Shown here in pieces: positions 9,523 through 17,390 of a stretch of 50,430 nt of DNA (position 1 is its first letter; each line of letters starts with the position of its first letter). This DNA comes from Deltaproteobacteria bacterium (GTDB taxonomy: Bacteria; Desulfobacterota; Binatia; UBA12015): contig VGTG01000020.1 in NCBI GenBank assembly GCA_016874795.1, forward strand, positions 1-50,430, written 5' to 3'. The position numbers were made by a program, and so were the translations under genes. The notes beneath the pieces were generated by a model, which did no database searches, was not told the DNA's origin, and saw only the letters and a list, made by a program, of their open reading frames with translations.

Positions 9523-9915
9523 TCAACGGCCCGCGAGCAGAAACTTCCCGTTTCCCGCCGCCACCGGGCGGTCGCGCTGCTCCTGCCAGGCGACGACGTG
9601 GACGTGGGCGATCCGGCGGCCGAGCTTGAAGATGTCGGCGCGAGCCCGGGTCGTTCGCGGCCCGGCGGAGCGAAGGTAGTCGATGCTGAAATTGATCGGC
9701 TTCGGAACGTCCTGGATGCCGTCCGCGTCCATCAAGCGCAGGATCGCCGTCAGCTCCAGGAAGGCACCGAGCACGCCGCCGTGAATTGCAGGAAGGCGCG
9801 CGTTGCCGACGATATCGTCGCGAAACCGCAGCAGGCACTCGAAGCCTTCCTCCCCGGGCTCGATCTCGACGCCGAGGAGCCGCGCGTAGGGTATCGCGTC
9901 GACGAGGCGGCTCAC
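9523..9915 (-). CDS. PaaI-type hotdog-fold thioesterase (second of a pair)
   Basis: 130 aa from a GTG whose first base group overlaps the TGA of the upstream thioesterase (GTGA). The sequence has the hotdog fold signature LPAIHGGVLGAFLELTA, with the HGG of the PaaI/YbgC-like clan, followed by INFSIDYLRSAGPRTTRARADIFKLGRRIAHVHV and a final strand with WQEQRDRPVAAGNGKFL. It should hydrolyse acyl-CoA thioesters or act on an aryl/acyl thioester intermediate in the cytoplasm. The coupling to a second, divergent hotdog protein suggests a heteromeric enzyme. Longer in-frame starts upstream lie inside the neighbour and are rejected. Confidence 0.85.
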   Translation of the reverse strand: MSRLVDAIPYARLLGVEIEPGEEGFECLLRFRDDIVGNARLPAIHGGVLGAFLELTAILRLMDADGIQDVPKPINFSIDYLRSAGPRTTRARADIFKLGRRIAHVHVVAWQEQRDRPVAAGNGKFLLAGR

Positions 9916-10409
9916 GACTTGGCGGCCTCGTCGGCGATCAATCGGCCGAAGGGCGCTCCGCCCTGGTTCGCTCCGACCATGAACGTGCCGAGGCAGCCCG
10001 CGAAGGGATCGTCCGGGCTCCGCTCCCACGCCGTCGCGCGGACGAAGGCGACGTTGCGCGTGAGCTTGTAGCATTCCGAGCGCGCGAAGAGGTCGCAGCC
10101 CGGTTCGGCCGCACGGAGGTAGTCGACGCGAAGATCGATCGTCGCGACCGCGGCGAGCTCCTCCATCGCGCAAGCGACCGCGAGCCCCGAAGCCTGGTCG
10201 ATCAGCGTCGTGATGACGCCGCCGAAGACGACGCGGCGTACCGGATCGCCGATCAGCTCGTCGTGGTAGGGCAGCGTCAGGACCGCCATGCCCGGACCGG
10301 TCTCCACGACGCGCATGCGGAGCCGCCGCGCGTGCGGCGTGTACTGCGTCATGTCCGCCCGGCCCGGACCGAAGAAGGGCTGCAGCGCGTATCGGCGTTC
10401 CTCGGGCAT
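9912..10409 (-). CDS. PaaI-type hotdog-fold thioesterase (first of a pair)
   Basis: 165 aa from ATG 10409; an internal ATG at residue 20 is an alternative start. The hotdog helix reads VVFGGVITTLIDQASG, where the usual HGG is FGG, so the canonical histidine is missing here but is present in the partner gene. The following strands TIDLRVDYLRAAEPGCDLFARSECYKL are typical. The pair overlap by four bases and are almost certainly co-translated. A heteromer in which only one subunit keeps the histidine would fit the pattern, but this is inference. It diverges from the alkylsulfatase gene on the other strand. Confidence 0.83.
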   Translation of the reverse strand: MPEERRYALQPFFGPGRADMTQYTPHARRLRMRVVETGPGMAVLTLPYHDELIGDPVRRVVFGGVITTLIDQASGLAVACAMEELAAVATIDLRVDYLRAAEPGCDLFARSECYKLTRNVAFVRATAWERSPDDPFAGCLGTFMVGANQGGAPFGRLIADEAAKS

Positions 10410-10565
10410 GCGGCTCTCGAGGAGCTTCGAGTCCGCGGGCGAGCGAGTCAAGGCGGCGACTCCGAGGTCACTCTGGGAGAACGGCGCGCCGCTTGATAGC
10501 GTCCGAGCCCCGCGGCCCGCCGGGGCCTCGGGCATCGACGCGGCGCGCCGCTCGGAGGACAGCCC

Positions 10566-12572
10566 ATGCGATCTCCTTCTCGAATGTTCGTGACGGCTTC
10601 GGCCATTGCTCTCCTCGTCGCCTGCGGTGCCGAGGAGAAGCCGCCCGCACCGGCGAGCGAAAGCGCGAGCGAGAGCTCCGAGCCCGACGCGAACGGCTTC
10701 ACCGCACCCACGGCCGAGACGGCGCAGTCGAACGCGAAGTTCGGCGAGGGCCTTCTCGACTACGCCGAGCAGACGGACTTCGACGAGGCGAAGCAGGGGC
10801 TGATCGCGAGCGATCCAACGGTCCGCATCACCCTCGCGGACGGCGAGGTCTGGAGCCCCGAGCTCTTCTCGTTCGTCCAGGGCGAAGCGCCGGCGAGCGT
10901 CAATCCGAGCCTCTGGCGGCAGGCGAAGCTGAACGGCAACCACGGGCTCTTCCAGGTCGCCGAGGGCATCTACCAGGTGCGCGGCTACGACGTCTCGAAC
11001 ATGACGTGGATCCGCGGCAAGACCGGTTGGATCATCGTCGATCCGCTGACCAGCGTGCAGTCCGCGACCGCCGCGGTCGGGCTCGCGCGGAAGCACCTCG
11101 GGAACGATCCCGTGACCGCCGTGATCTTCACGCACAGCCACATCGACCACTTCGCGGGCGTCAGCGCGGTCCTTCCCGAAGACCCGATCCCCGTGGTCGC
11201 ACCGGCCCACTTCGTCGAGGAGGTGACGAGCGAGAACATCTTTGCCGGAACCGCGATGAGCCGGCGCGCGACCTACCAGTTCGGGGCCGGACTCCCGTAT
11301 GGACCACGAAGCTACGTCGACACCGGTCTCGGCAAGCAGCCGGCAGCGGCGGACATCGCCTTCGCGCTCCCGACCGACTACGTCGACCGAACGCCGCAGG
11401 AGATGGAGCTCGACGGCGTCCGGTTCACCTTCCAGCACGTGCCGAACTCCGAGGCACCGGCGGAGCTCGCGTTCTACCTGCCGGATCACAAGGCCTACTG
11501 CGGCGCGGAGATCGTCAACCGGACGATGCACAACCTCTACACGCTCCGGGGCGCGAAGGTCCGCGACGCCTACAAGTGGAGCGACTACATCGACGACGCG
11601 GTCCGGCTCTTCGGCGGCGACATGCAGATCGTCTTCATGAGCCACACCTGGCCCGCCTTCGGACACGATCGCGCGATCGCGTTCCTGAAGGGTCAGCGCG
11701 ACACGTACCGCTTCATCCACGATCAGACGCTCCGCCTGGCGAACCAGGGCTTCACGCCGCGCGAGATCTCCGAGCAGCTCGAGCTGCCTCCCGGCCTCGC
11801 GAAGAACTTCTCGAACCGCGGCTACTACGGGACGCTCCGGCACAACGCGAAGGCCGTCTATCAGTTCTATTTCGGCTGGTACGACGGCAATCCGGCGAAC
11901 TTGAATCCATGGCCGCCCGTCGAGCTCGGCAAGCGGTACGTCGAAGCGCTCGGCGGCGCGGCGGCCGTCAAGCAGAAGGCGCAGGCGGCATTCGACGCCG
12001 GCGACTACCGCTGGGCCGCGACGCTCCTCGATCACCTCGTCTTCGCCGACGAGACCGACACCGAGGCGCGCGCGCTCCTCGCCCGCACGTACGACCAGCT
12101 CGGCTACCAGGCGGAGAGCGGCGTCTGGCGCGCGGTGTACTTGAGCGGAGCGAACGAGCTCCGCCACGGCGTCGTCCCGAGCGGCTTCGACGCCGCGCGC
12201 GCGACCGCGATCCTCGACCAGGTCCCGCTGCACCTCTTCTTCTCCGCGATGGCGACGCGCGTGAACGCCGCCGAGGCCGCCGACCAGGAGCCCGTGACGC
12301 TCAACTTCGTCTTCACCGACGTGAACGAGACGCACGTGCTCGAGCTCTCGAACGGCGTCCTTCTCCATCGGCGCGCCGAAGCCGATCCAAACGCGGCCGC
12401 GACCGTCAACCTGACGCGCGATCTGTTCCTCCGCCTCGGGACGGGCAAGGCCGGCATCCGCGACCTGATCTTCTCGGGCGACTTCGACGTCGACGGGAGC
12501 CGCATGGCGGTGCTCTCGTTCTTCTCGCTGATGGAGCCGCTGAACCCGGACTTCCCGATCGTCACGCCCTGA
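10566..12572 (+). CDS. SdsA/BDS1-type alkyl sulfatase, lipoprotein
   Basis: 668 aa with GGAGG 7 bases before ATG. The leader ends LLVACG, a lipobox, followed by a Ser/Glu/Pro-rich linker. The metallo-beta-lactamase core has FTHSHIDHFAG (HxHxDH zinc site) and CGAEIVNRTMHNLYTLRG further on, then the dimerisation domain with GYYGTLRHNAKAVYQFYFGWYDGNP, and a C-terminal SCP2-like domain (LNFVFTDVNETHVLELSNGVL). This is the domain order of type III (zinc) alkyl sulfatases, which cleave sulfate from primary or secondary alkyl sulfates such as SDS and release the alcohol. Lipid anchoring would place it at the periplasmic side of a membrane, where surfactants are met. Unlike type I sulfatases it needs no formylglycine. 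Confidence 0.9.
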   Translation: MRSPSRMFVTASAIALLVACGAEEKPPAPASESASESSEPDANGFTAPTAETAQSNAKFGEGLLDYAEQTDFDEAKQGLIASDPTVRITLADGEVWSPELFSFVQGEAPASVNPSLWRQAKLNGNHGLFQVAEGIYQVRGYDVSNMTWIRGKTGWIIVDPLTSVQSATAAVGLARKHLGNDPVTAVIFTHSHIDHFAGVSAVLPEDPIPVVAPAHFVEEVTSENIFAGTAMSRRATYQFGAGLPYGPRSYVDTGLGKQPAAADIAFALPTDYVDRTPQEMELDGVRFTFQHVPNSEAPAELAFYLPDHKAYCGAEIVNRTMHNLYTLRGAKVRDAYKWSDYIDDAVRLFGGDMQIVFMSHTWPAFGHDRAIAFLKGQRDTYRFIHDQTLRLANQGFTPREISEQLELPPGLAKNFSNRGYYGTLRHNAKAVYQFYFGWYDGNPANLNPWPPVELGKRYVEALGGAAAVKQKAQAAFDAGDYRWAATLLDHLVFADETDTEARALLARTYDQLGYQAESGVWRAVYLSGANELRHGVVPSGFDAARATAILDQVPLHLFFSAMATRVNAAEAADQEPVTLNFVFTDVNETHVLELSNGVLLHRRAEADPNAAATVNLTRDLFLRLGTGKAGIRDLIFSGDFDVDGSRMAVLSFFSLMEPLNPDFPIVTP

Positions 12573-12600
12573 GCTCACGGCCGCGCGGCGACGAAGCCGA

Positions 12601-12771
12601 TCTCCAGGACGCTGCGTCACGCGCGAGGTGGAGACGACGTCGCAGACGGTCGGCCAGGCGAACACGAAGAAGAAGGGCGACAAGAAGGACACGCAGTACG
12701 TCCAGACCACGACGACGAACACCGAGGAGATCAAGTCGCTCCGCGGTACTCTGATCAAGTACACGCCCTGA
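12601..12771 (+). pseudogene. Orphan C-terminal protein fragment, unknown family
   Basis: This frame reads CVTREVETTSQTVGQANTKK..., continues with many Lys/Asp/Thr codons and ends SLRGTLIKYTP then TGA at 12769. Its composition (AAG- and ACG-rich, sensible hydrophilic protein) is unlike the shadow frames of real genes here. The only possible internal start is GTG 12628, without a good ribosome site; the frame opens at 12544 just inside the end of the alkylsulfatase gene. I read it as the leftover tail of a lost gene; a 47-aa real protein is possible. Confidence 0.3.
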
Positions 12772-12802
12772 CAGCGCCGCGATCCCCTGCTAGCTGCATC
12801 CC

Positions 12803-13789
12803 ATGAGATTCGGAATCCAGCTCGGGATCGGATTGGGCGACATCGCGCGGCTCCGCGACCTCGCACAGATGGTCGAGGACCTCGGCTACGACGTGATCTA
12901 TTTCCCGGATCACCTCGTGCTCGAGGGCCCGGAGCGCCAGCGCGTCGACGCGCCGTCGTTCGACTCGATGGCGATGGCGACGATCGTCGCGACGGCGACG
13001 AAGCGCGTCCGCATCGGCCACATGGTGCTCTGCAACCTGTTCCGCCACCCGGCGATGACGGCGCAGAGCCTCGCGACGCTGGATCACCTGTCGAAGGGGC
13101 GCGCGCTCGCCGGGCTCGGCACGGGCTGGACCGAAACGGAGTTCCGCATGACCGGCATTCCGTTTCCGCCGATCGGCGAGCGGCTCCGCATGCTCGACGA
13201 GTCGCTGACCTGCATCCGCGGTCTGTGGGGCGAGGCGCCCTTCACGCACGCGGGCGAGTTCTTCCGTTTCGAGGCCGCGGACATCCTGCCGCGGAGCGTG
13301 CAGAAGCCGCATCCGCCGATCGTCCTCGGCGGCGGCGGCAAGGGCCTCCTCCGCGTCGCCGCGAAGCACGCCGACGTGCTGAACCTGATCGCCGACGTCG
13401 GGAAGCAGGGCTACATCTCGATGGAGGGCGCGGCGAAGCTCGGCGACGACGTCTTCCGCGGCAAGATCGACTTCGTGCGCGCCGAGGCAGCGAAGCTCGG
13501 GCGCGATCCGAATTCGATCGAGATCAGCAACTTCGCCTTCACGATGGTGATGTCCGACACCGCGGAGGCCTCGAAGGGCGTGCGCGAGGCCGTCGCCTCG
13601 TTCGTGAAGACGACTCCCGACGCGGCCGCGCGCGCGCCGATGGCGCTCCTCGGGACGCCCGAGGAGATGATCATGGAGGTCCGCCGCCGCCAGAAGAACT
13701 GGGACGTCCGCGAGCTCGTCTTCCAGTTCTCGGACGAGGGCGTCGTCAAGCGGTTCGCGAGAGAGGTGATGCCGGCGCTCCGGACCTGA
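12803..13789 (+). CDS. LLM-class (luciferase-like, probably F420-dependent) oxidoreductase
   Basis: 328 aa TIM-barrel protein of the bacterial luciferase-like superfamily. Markers are MRFGIQLGIGLGD at the first strand, DVIYFPDHLVLEGPE, RVRIGHMVLCNLFRHPAMTAQSLATLDHLSKGRALAGLGTGW (the usual H-P and G-R-x-x-x-G-x-G-x-G-W pattern), and PHPPIVLGGGGKG at the C-terminal phosphate/cofactor loop. Members use F420H2 or FMNH2 to reduce or oxidise diverse organics. The cofactor is inferred from family only. It is apparently monocistronic, and a nucleotidyltransferase remnant begins at its stop codon. Confidence 0.87.
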   Translation: MRFGIQLGIGLGDIARLRDLAQMVEDLGYDVIYFPDHLVLEGPERQRVDAPSFDSMAMATIVATATKRVRIGHMVLCNLFRHPAMTAQSLATLDHLSKGRALAGLGTGWTETEFRMTGIPFPPIGERLRMLDESLTCIRGLWGEAPFTHAGEFFRFEAADILPRSVQKPHPPIVLGGGGKGLLRVAAKHADVLNLIADVGKQGYISMEGAAKLGDDVFRGKIDFVRAEAAKLGRDPNSIEISNFAFTMVMSDTAEASKGVREAVASFVKTTPDAAARAPMALLGTPEEMIMEVRRRQKNWDVRELVFQFSDEGVVKRFAREVMPALRT

Positions 13790-13911
13790 GCGTCGCCGAG
13801 CCACGGACGACCCGCGACGTCGACCTTGCCGTCGCCGTCGAATCCGACCGGGAAGCGGAGCGGCTCGTCCGCGCTCTGCTGGGTCTGCAGTATCGGATTG
13901 CGGGCCAGCGC
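13786..13911 (+). pseudogene. Fragment of a nucleotidyltransferase-like (AbiEii-type) gene
   Basis: Starting at the stop codon of the LLM gene, the frame reads SVAEPRTTRDVDLAVAV, then ESDREAERLVRALL, GLQYRIAG. The R-x-T-R-D-V-D-L motif followed by a-E-x-L-V-x-x-L is the metal-binding segment of widespread small nucleotidyltransferases that precede or act as toxins. The start of the domain (GG-A...) and everything beyond about 42 residues are missing, and no initiator is available, so this is a gene remnant. The family call rests on motif memory. Confidence 0.45.
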
Positions 13912-13944
13912 AGGCCGCGTGCCCGTAGAGGACCCCGCTCAGGC

Positions 13945-15498
13945 TCAGAGCGCTTGCTTCTCGAGCTCCGCAGGCGGGCGACTCTCGCCTCTCTCGCTCT
14001 CGCGAGCGGCAAAGCGTTCGAGCAGGACCGAACGCGAGGGCCCGAGGACGACCTTCTCGCGCTCCTCACGCCGCGCGTACACCTCGAGAACGCGCTGCAT
14101 CACGACCGGGTTCTTCATCAGGTCGCCGGGCGGATCGAGCAGATGGAGCGTCCGGAGAAACGTACGCAGCACGACGAGGTCCTCGCGAAGCGCGGGCAGG
14201 AGTCCGTCCTTGATCAGCGAGCGGACGAACGCCTTCGGATTCTGCGAGCCGTCGGGGTTCGTCGTGTGGAACGGATCGTCGCCCCGCTGCTGCGCCTCGG
14301 CGACCTCGATCGCGTCCGCGTCCTGCGCGACCTGGAGCAAGTACCACGGAACGATCTCCCGATCGATGCGCGCGTCGTACGCGAGCGCGAGCGTGCGCGG
14401 CTCGTCGCCGGTCGCATCGAGGCAATCGGCGAGCGCGAACGCCGCCGTCCACGCGTGCGAGCAACCGCGCCCGACGATCGGATTCGTGTGGATCAGCGAG
14501 TCCCCCACCGCCACGAACCCGAGAGCGAGCGGCTCCCCGTCTTCGACGAGCCAGCGCCGCGTGTTGGTCAGGTTCGCCATTCCGTGGACGTCGGAGACCG
14601 GCTCGGAGACCTCCGGCGAGGTCCACTCGGCCGCAAGCGGTACGGCGGCGACGGCGGTCTCGAAGCCGAGCGGCTGGCGCAGGAGCCGCCGCATCTCGAC
14701 GTCGGTCGGCGAAGCCGCGAGCGTGATCGAGAAGACGCGCGAGTCGCCCGCGAAGATCCCGACCTTCAAGTACCCGAGGTCCGCGCCGATGATGCCGCCG
14801 TCGAAGGAAGGCGGCTCGACGCCGTCGAGCAGGCGGTAGAACCGCGACGTGTAGAAGATCCCGCAGGGGCTCGAAGCCTCGCGCACCGCTCGCGTCCCGA
14901 TCTCGGGAAGCCAGCGGTAGAGCTCCGAGCGCCGTCCCGAGGCGTCGACGACGAGGTCGCCCGAGACGAGCTCCGGGGCCGCGTCGCCCTTCGCGTCGAC
15001 GGCCCACACGCCCTTCACCCAGGGAAGGCCGCTTGCGGGATCGCGCTCCGCGTGGAGACGCTCGACCGCGACGCCGTCGCGAAAGTCGACGAGGCCCGTG
15101 TCGAGCACGTGGCGGCGCAGGATCCACTCGAAGGTGATGCGCCGGCACGCGAGAGCGACGATGTCCTCGTCGCCCTCCTCGAGCACGGGATCCGTGAAGA
15201 GCTCGCGTGCGCGCTCGGTGAAGCGTAGCTCCCCGGCTCCGCACGCGAGAAGCTTTTCGAGCAGCTCCGGTGCGTGGTCGCGGATCAGATTGCGCAGACG
15301 TGCGAGCAGCGCGTGCGAGTGCCGGGTCTGCGGCGCACCGCGACGCTTCCAGCGCGCGAACGCCTCGTCGTGGCTCGCGGGGAGCGGCGTCGCGTCCGCT
15401 TCGAGGATCGTCACGCGGTGGCCGCGGCCCGAGAGAGCGAGCGCGACTCCCAGTCCCGCGATCGAACCGCCGATCACGACGACGTGCTTGGAGGACAT
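13945..15498 (-). CDS. FAD-dependent (PHBH-like) monooxygenase/oxidoreductase
   Basis: 517 aa. The N-terminus VVVIGGSIAGLGVALALSGRGHRVTILEAD is an FAD-binding Rossmann fold with GxGxxG and the terminal acidic residue; GAPQTRHSHALLARL near residue 60 and DLVVDASGRRS (the DG motif variant near residue 180) and AVGDSLIHTNPIVGRGCSHAW (the GD motif) complete the flavoprotein monooxygenase pattern. Known members oxidise aromatic or isoprenoid compounds or reduce prenyl double bonds. The start is ATG 15498; GTG 15507 overlaps the TetR stop codon as GTGA and adds three residues. It is co-transcribed with the TetR gene upstream and likely shares its regulation. Confidence 0.85.
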   Translation of the reverse strand: MSSKHVVVIGGSIAGLGVALALSGRGHRVTILEADATPLPASHDEAFARWKRRGAPQTRHSHALLARLRNLIRDHAPELLEKLLACGAGELRFTERARELFTDPVLEEGDEDIVALACRRITFEWILRRHVLDTGLVDFRDGVAVERLHAERDPASGLPWVKGVWAVDAKGDAAPELVSGDLVVDASGRRSELYRWLPEIGTRAVREASSPCGIFYTSRFYRLLDGVEPPSFDGGIIGADLGYLKVGIFAGDSRVFSITLAASPTDVEMRRLLRQPLGFETAVAAVPLAAEWTSPEVSEPVSDVHGMANLTNTRRWLVEDGEPLALGFVAVGDSLIHTNPIVGRGCSHAWTAAFALADCLDATGDEPRTLALAYDARIDREIVPWYLLQVAQDADAIEVAEAQQRGDDPFHTTNPDGSQNPKAFVRSLIKDGLLPALREDLVVLRTFLRTLHLLDPPGDLMKNPVVMQRVLEVYARREEREKVVLGPSRSVLLERFAARESERGESRPPAELEKQAL

Positions 15499-15503
15499 CT
15501 CGC

Positions 15504-16127
15504 TCACGACTCCGCGTCGCCGCCGCGATTCAAACCCGAGAACGTGAGCTGGAGGAACTGCCGGTTGATCTCCGCGGGCGTCAAGTCGTCCTTGCGGAAG
15601 ACCTGGCCGCTGACGATCGCGCCCGCGGTCGCGAGGAAGGACGCCGCGGCGAGACGCGCGTCGATTCGATCGCTGAACTCGCCGCGCTCCTGTCCGCGAA
15701 GTAGGATCTCGGCGACGAGCCTCGGCAGGGCGTCGTCGCGCGAAGCCGGCGAGAGGGCCTCCGGGCTCGCGAAGAACTCGCCGATCATCGCGGTCATGAT
15801 CTCGGCCTGCGCGACGAGCTCGACCGACATCCGCTCGACGAGAGCACGGAGCTCGTCGCGCGCCGACCCGCGCGGCTCGCGGAGCGAAGCGCCGAACTCC
15901 TCCGCGACGCGACGGTTGAACTCGTGGAGCAGCGCGGCCTTGCTCGGGAAGTGGAAGAAGAAGGTGCCGCGGCCGACGTCCGCCTCGCGGCAGATGTCGG
16001 CGATGGTCACGGAGGCGAAGCCCGAGCGCGCGAAGAGGCTCATCGCGGCCTCGTAGATCTCCCTCCGGGTCCGCTCCTTCTTCCGGTCGCGACGGGAAGT
16101 CGCCGTCGCCGCTTCGACTTCGAGCAT
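15504..16127 (-). CDS. TetR-family repressor
   Basis: 207 aa. The helix-turn-helix is typical: REIYEAAMSLFARSGFASVTIADICREADVGRGTFFFHFPSKAALLHEF at residues about 22-70, with the tetR-type F-x-H-F-x-S-K. The C-terminal ligand domain is alpha-helical and of unknown specificity. It is the first gene of an operon with the flavin monooxygenase and diverges from an epoxide hydrolase. A perfect 12-bp palindrome between the two promoters is the obvious binding site, so it should repress itself, the monooxygenase and the hydrolase, and be released by a substrate of these enzymes. Confidence 0.9.
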   Translation of the reverse strand: MLEVEAATATSRRDRKKERTRREIYEAAMSLFARSGFASVTIADICREADVGRGTFFFHFPSKAALLHEFNRRVAEEFGASLREPRGSARDELRALVERMSVELVAQAEIMTAMIGEFFASPEALSPASRDDALPRLVAEILLRGQERGEFSDRIDARLAAASFLATAGAIVSGQVFRKDDLTPAEINRQFLQLTFSGLNRGGDAES

Positions 16128-16140
16128 CGTGCGAGCTTAC

Positions 16141-16170
16141 TCCGAGATTGGATTTGTGTCCAATCTCGGA
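16141..16170. promoter_or_regulatory. TetR operator: perfect 12-bp inverted repeat
   Basis: TCCGAGATTGGA (16141-16152) and TCCAATCTCGGA (16159-16170) are exact reverse complements around a 6-base spacer TTTGTG. It lies 13 bases upstream of the TetR start and 44 before the epoxide hydrolase start. The length, symmetry and divergent position are those of a TetR-family operator acting on both promoters. Confidence 0.85.
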
Positions 16171-16214
16171 ATCGAGTAACTCAGGCTGGGCTCGGAAGAT
16201 TCTCGGGAACTCGC

Positions 16215-17210
16215 ATGAACGACTCGACGATCCGCCATCGCCAGCTCCAGGTCGGCGACCTTTCGATGCACGTCGCCGAGGCCGGCGAAGGCCCGCTGGT
16301 GCTCCTCTGCCACGGCTTTCCGGAGTGCTGGTACTCGTGGCGGCATCAGCTCGTGGCGCTCGCGGCGGCCGGCTACCACGCCGTCGCACCGGACATGCGC
16401 GGCTACGGGAAGAGCGACGCGCCGGCGGCGGTCGAGTCGTACACGATGATGCACCTCGTCGGGGACATGACCGGCCTTCTCGCGGCGCTCGGCGAGTCGC
16501 AGGCGGTCATCGTCGGACACGACTGGGGCTCGCTCGTCGCGTGGAGCGCGGCTCTCCTCCGCCCGGATCGCTTCCGCGCCGTCGTCGGCATGAGCGTTCC
16601 GTTCCTACCTCGCCTGCCCGTCCGGCCGACGACGATGATGAAGGCGCTCGCCGGCGACCGCTTTCTCTACATCCTCTACTTCCAGGAGCCGGGGACAGCG
16701 GAGGCCGAGCTCGATCCGCGCGCCCGCGAGATGATGCGCGGCATGCTCTTCACCGCCTCCGGCTCGATCGACGCGAGCCACTACAAGAAGGCCGCGAACC
16801 TCCCGAAGACCGCGAAGTTCCTCGACGCGATGGCGCAGCCCGACCGGCTTCCCGCGTGGCTCCGCGAGGAAGACCTCGAGGTCTACGTCGCGGAGTTCGA
16901 GCGCACCGGCTTTCGCGGCGGCCTCAACTGGTATCGCAACTTCGATCGCAACTGGGAGCTGCTCGCGCCGTTCGCCGACCTCCGCATCCGCGTGCCGGCT
17001 CTCTTCGTCGGAGGACTCCGCGACGCCGTCGTGACGGGCCCCGAGCTCGCCGGCGAAAGTCCGACCGTGCAGATGCTCGGCGCCTTCTGCGACGACCTGA
17101 GAGGCAAGGTCCTGCTCGAGGGCATCGGCCACTGGAACCAGCAGGAAGCGCCGGAGCAGACGAACGCGGCGTTGCTCGAGTTCCTCGGCGGACTGGACCG
17201 GAAAGGCTGA
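16215..17210 (+). CDS. Epoxide hydrolase-like alpha/beta hydrolase
   Basis: 331 aa. The fold begins VLLCHGFPECWYSWRHQL, the HGxP oxyanion motif of epoxide hydrolases/haloalkane dehalogenases; DMRGYGKSDAP follows; the nucleophile elbow is GHDWGS with Asp103; the cap region carries several Tyr; the catalytic His is in GIGHWNQQEAPEQ near residue 310. An Asp rather than Ser nucleophile favours an epoxide hydrolase or dehalogenase over an esterase. It would convert epoxides to diols. Facing a TetR gene and a flavin monooxygenase, it could open epoxides made by that monooxygenase. The start ATG 16215 was preferred to upstream frames that run through the tetR gene. Confidence 0.88.
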   Translation: MNDSTIRHRQLQVGDLSMHVAEAGEGPLVLLCHGFPECWYSWRHQLVALAAAGYHAVAPDMRGYGKSDAPAAVESYTMMHLVGDMTGLLAALGESQAVIVGHDWGSLVAWSAALLRPDRFRAVVGMSVPFLPRLPVRPTTMMKALAGDRFLYILYFQEPGTAEAELDPRAREMMRGMLFTASGSIDASHYKKAANLPKTAKFLDAMAQPDRLPAWLREEDLEVYVAEFERTGFRGGLNWYRNFDRNWELLAPFADLRIRVPALFVGGLRDAVVTGPELAGESPTVQMLGAFCDDLRGKVLLEGIGHWNQQEAPEQTNAALLEFLGGLDRKG

Positions 17211-17213
17211 GCG

Positions 17214-17390
17214 ATGGAGCTCTCGTCGCGACGCGACGAGGCGCCGGTCCGCGACATGCCGGGAGCGGGCATGCGGTACGTCCGGAGCGCGAGCGGCGTG
17301 GACACGGTGATCGTCAATGGCGAGCTCGCCTGGTCGGCGGAGGCGGGCTACACCGAAACGCGCCCGGGAGTGATCGCGACGGTCCGCTGA
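17214..17390 (+). pseudogene. Orphan C-terminal fragment of an amidohydrolase (D-aminoacylase type)
   Basis: 58 aa from an ATG three bases after the epoxide hydrolase stop. The sequence GVDTVIVNGELAWSAEAGYTETRPGVIATVR is the closing beta-sandwich of N-acyl-D-amino-acid deacylases (compare [25 protein letters not shown] of the complete gene at 6390). All of the catalytic TIM barrel is missing, so it cannot be an enzyme by itself. It is a leftover of a deleted gene that stays in frame with its neighbours: its TGA overlaps the next ATG. Confidence 0.6.

Noticed and set aside
13225-15228. 667-codon plus-strand frame
   Set aside because: Mostly antisense to the flavin monooxygenase; only the short 13786-13911 part resembles a protein and is reported as a remnant.
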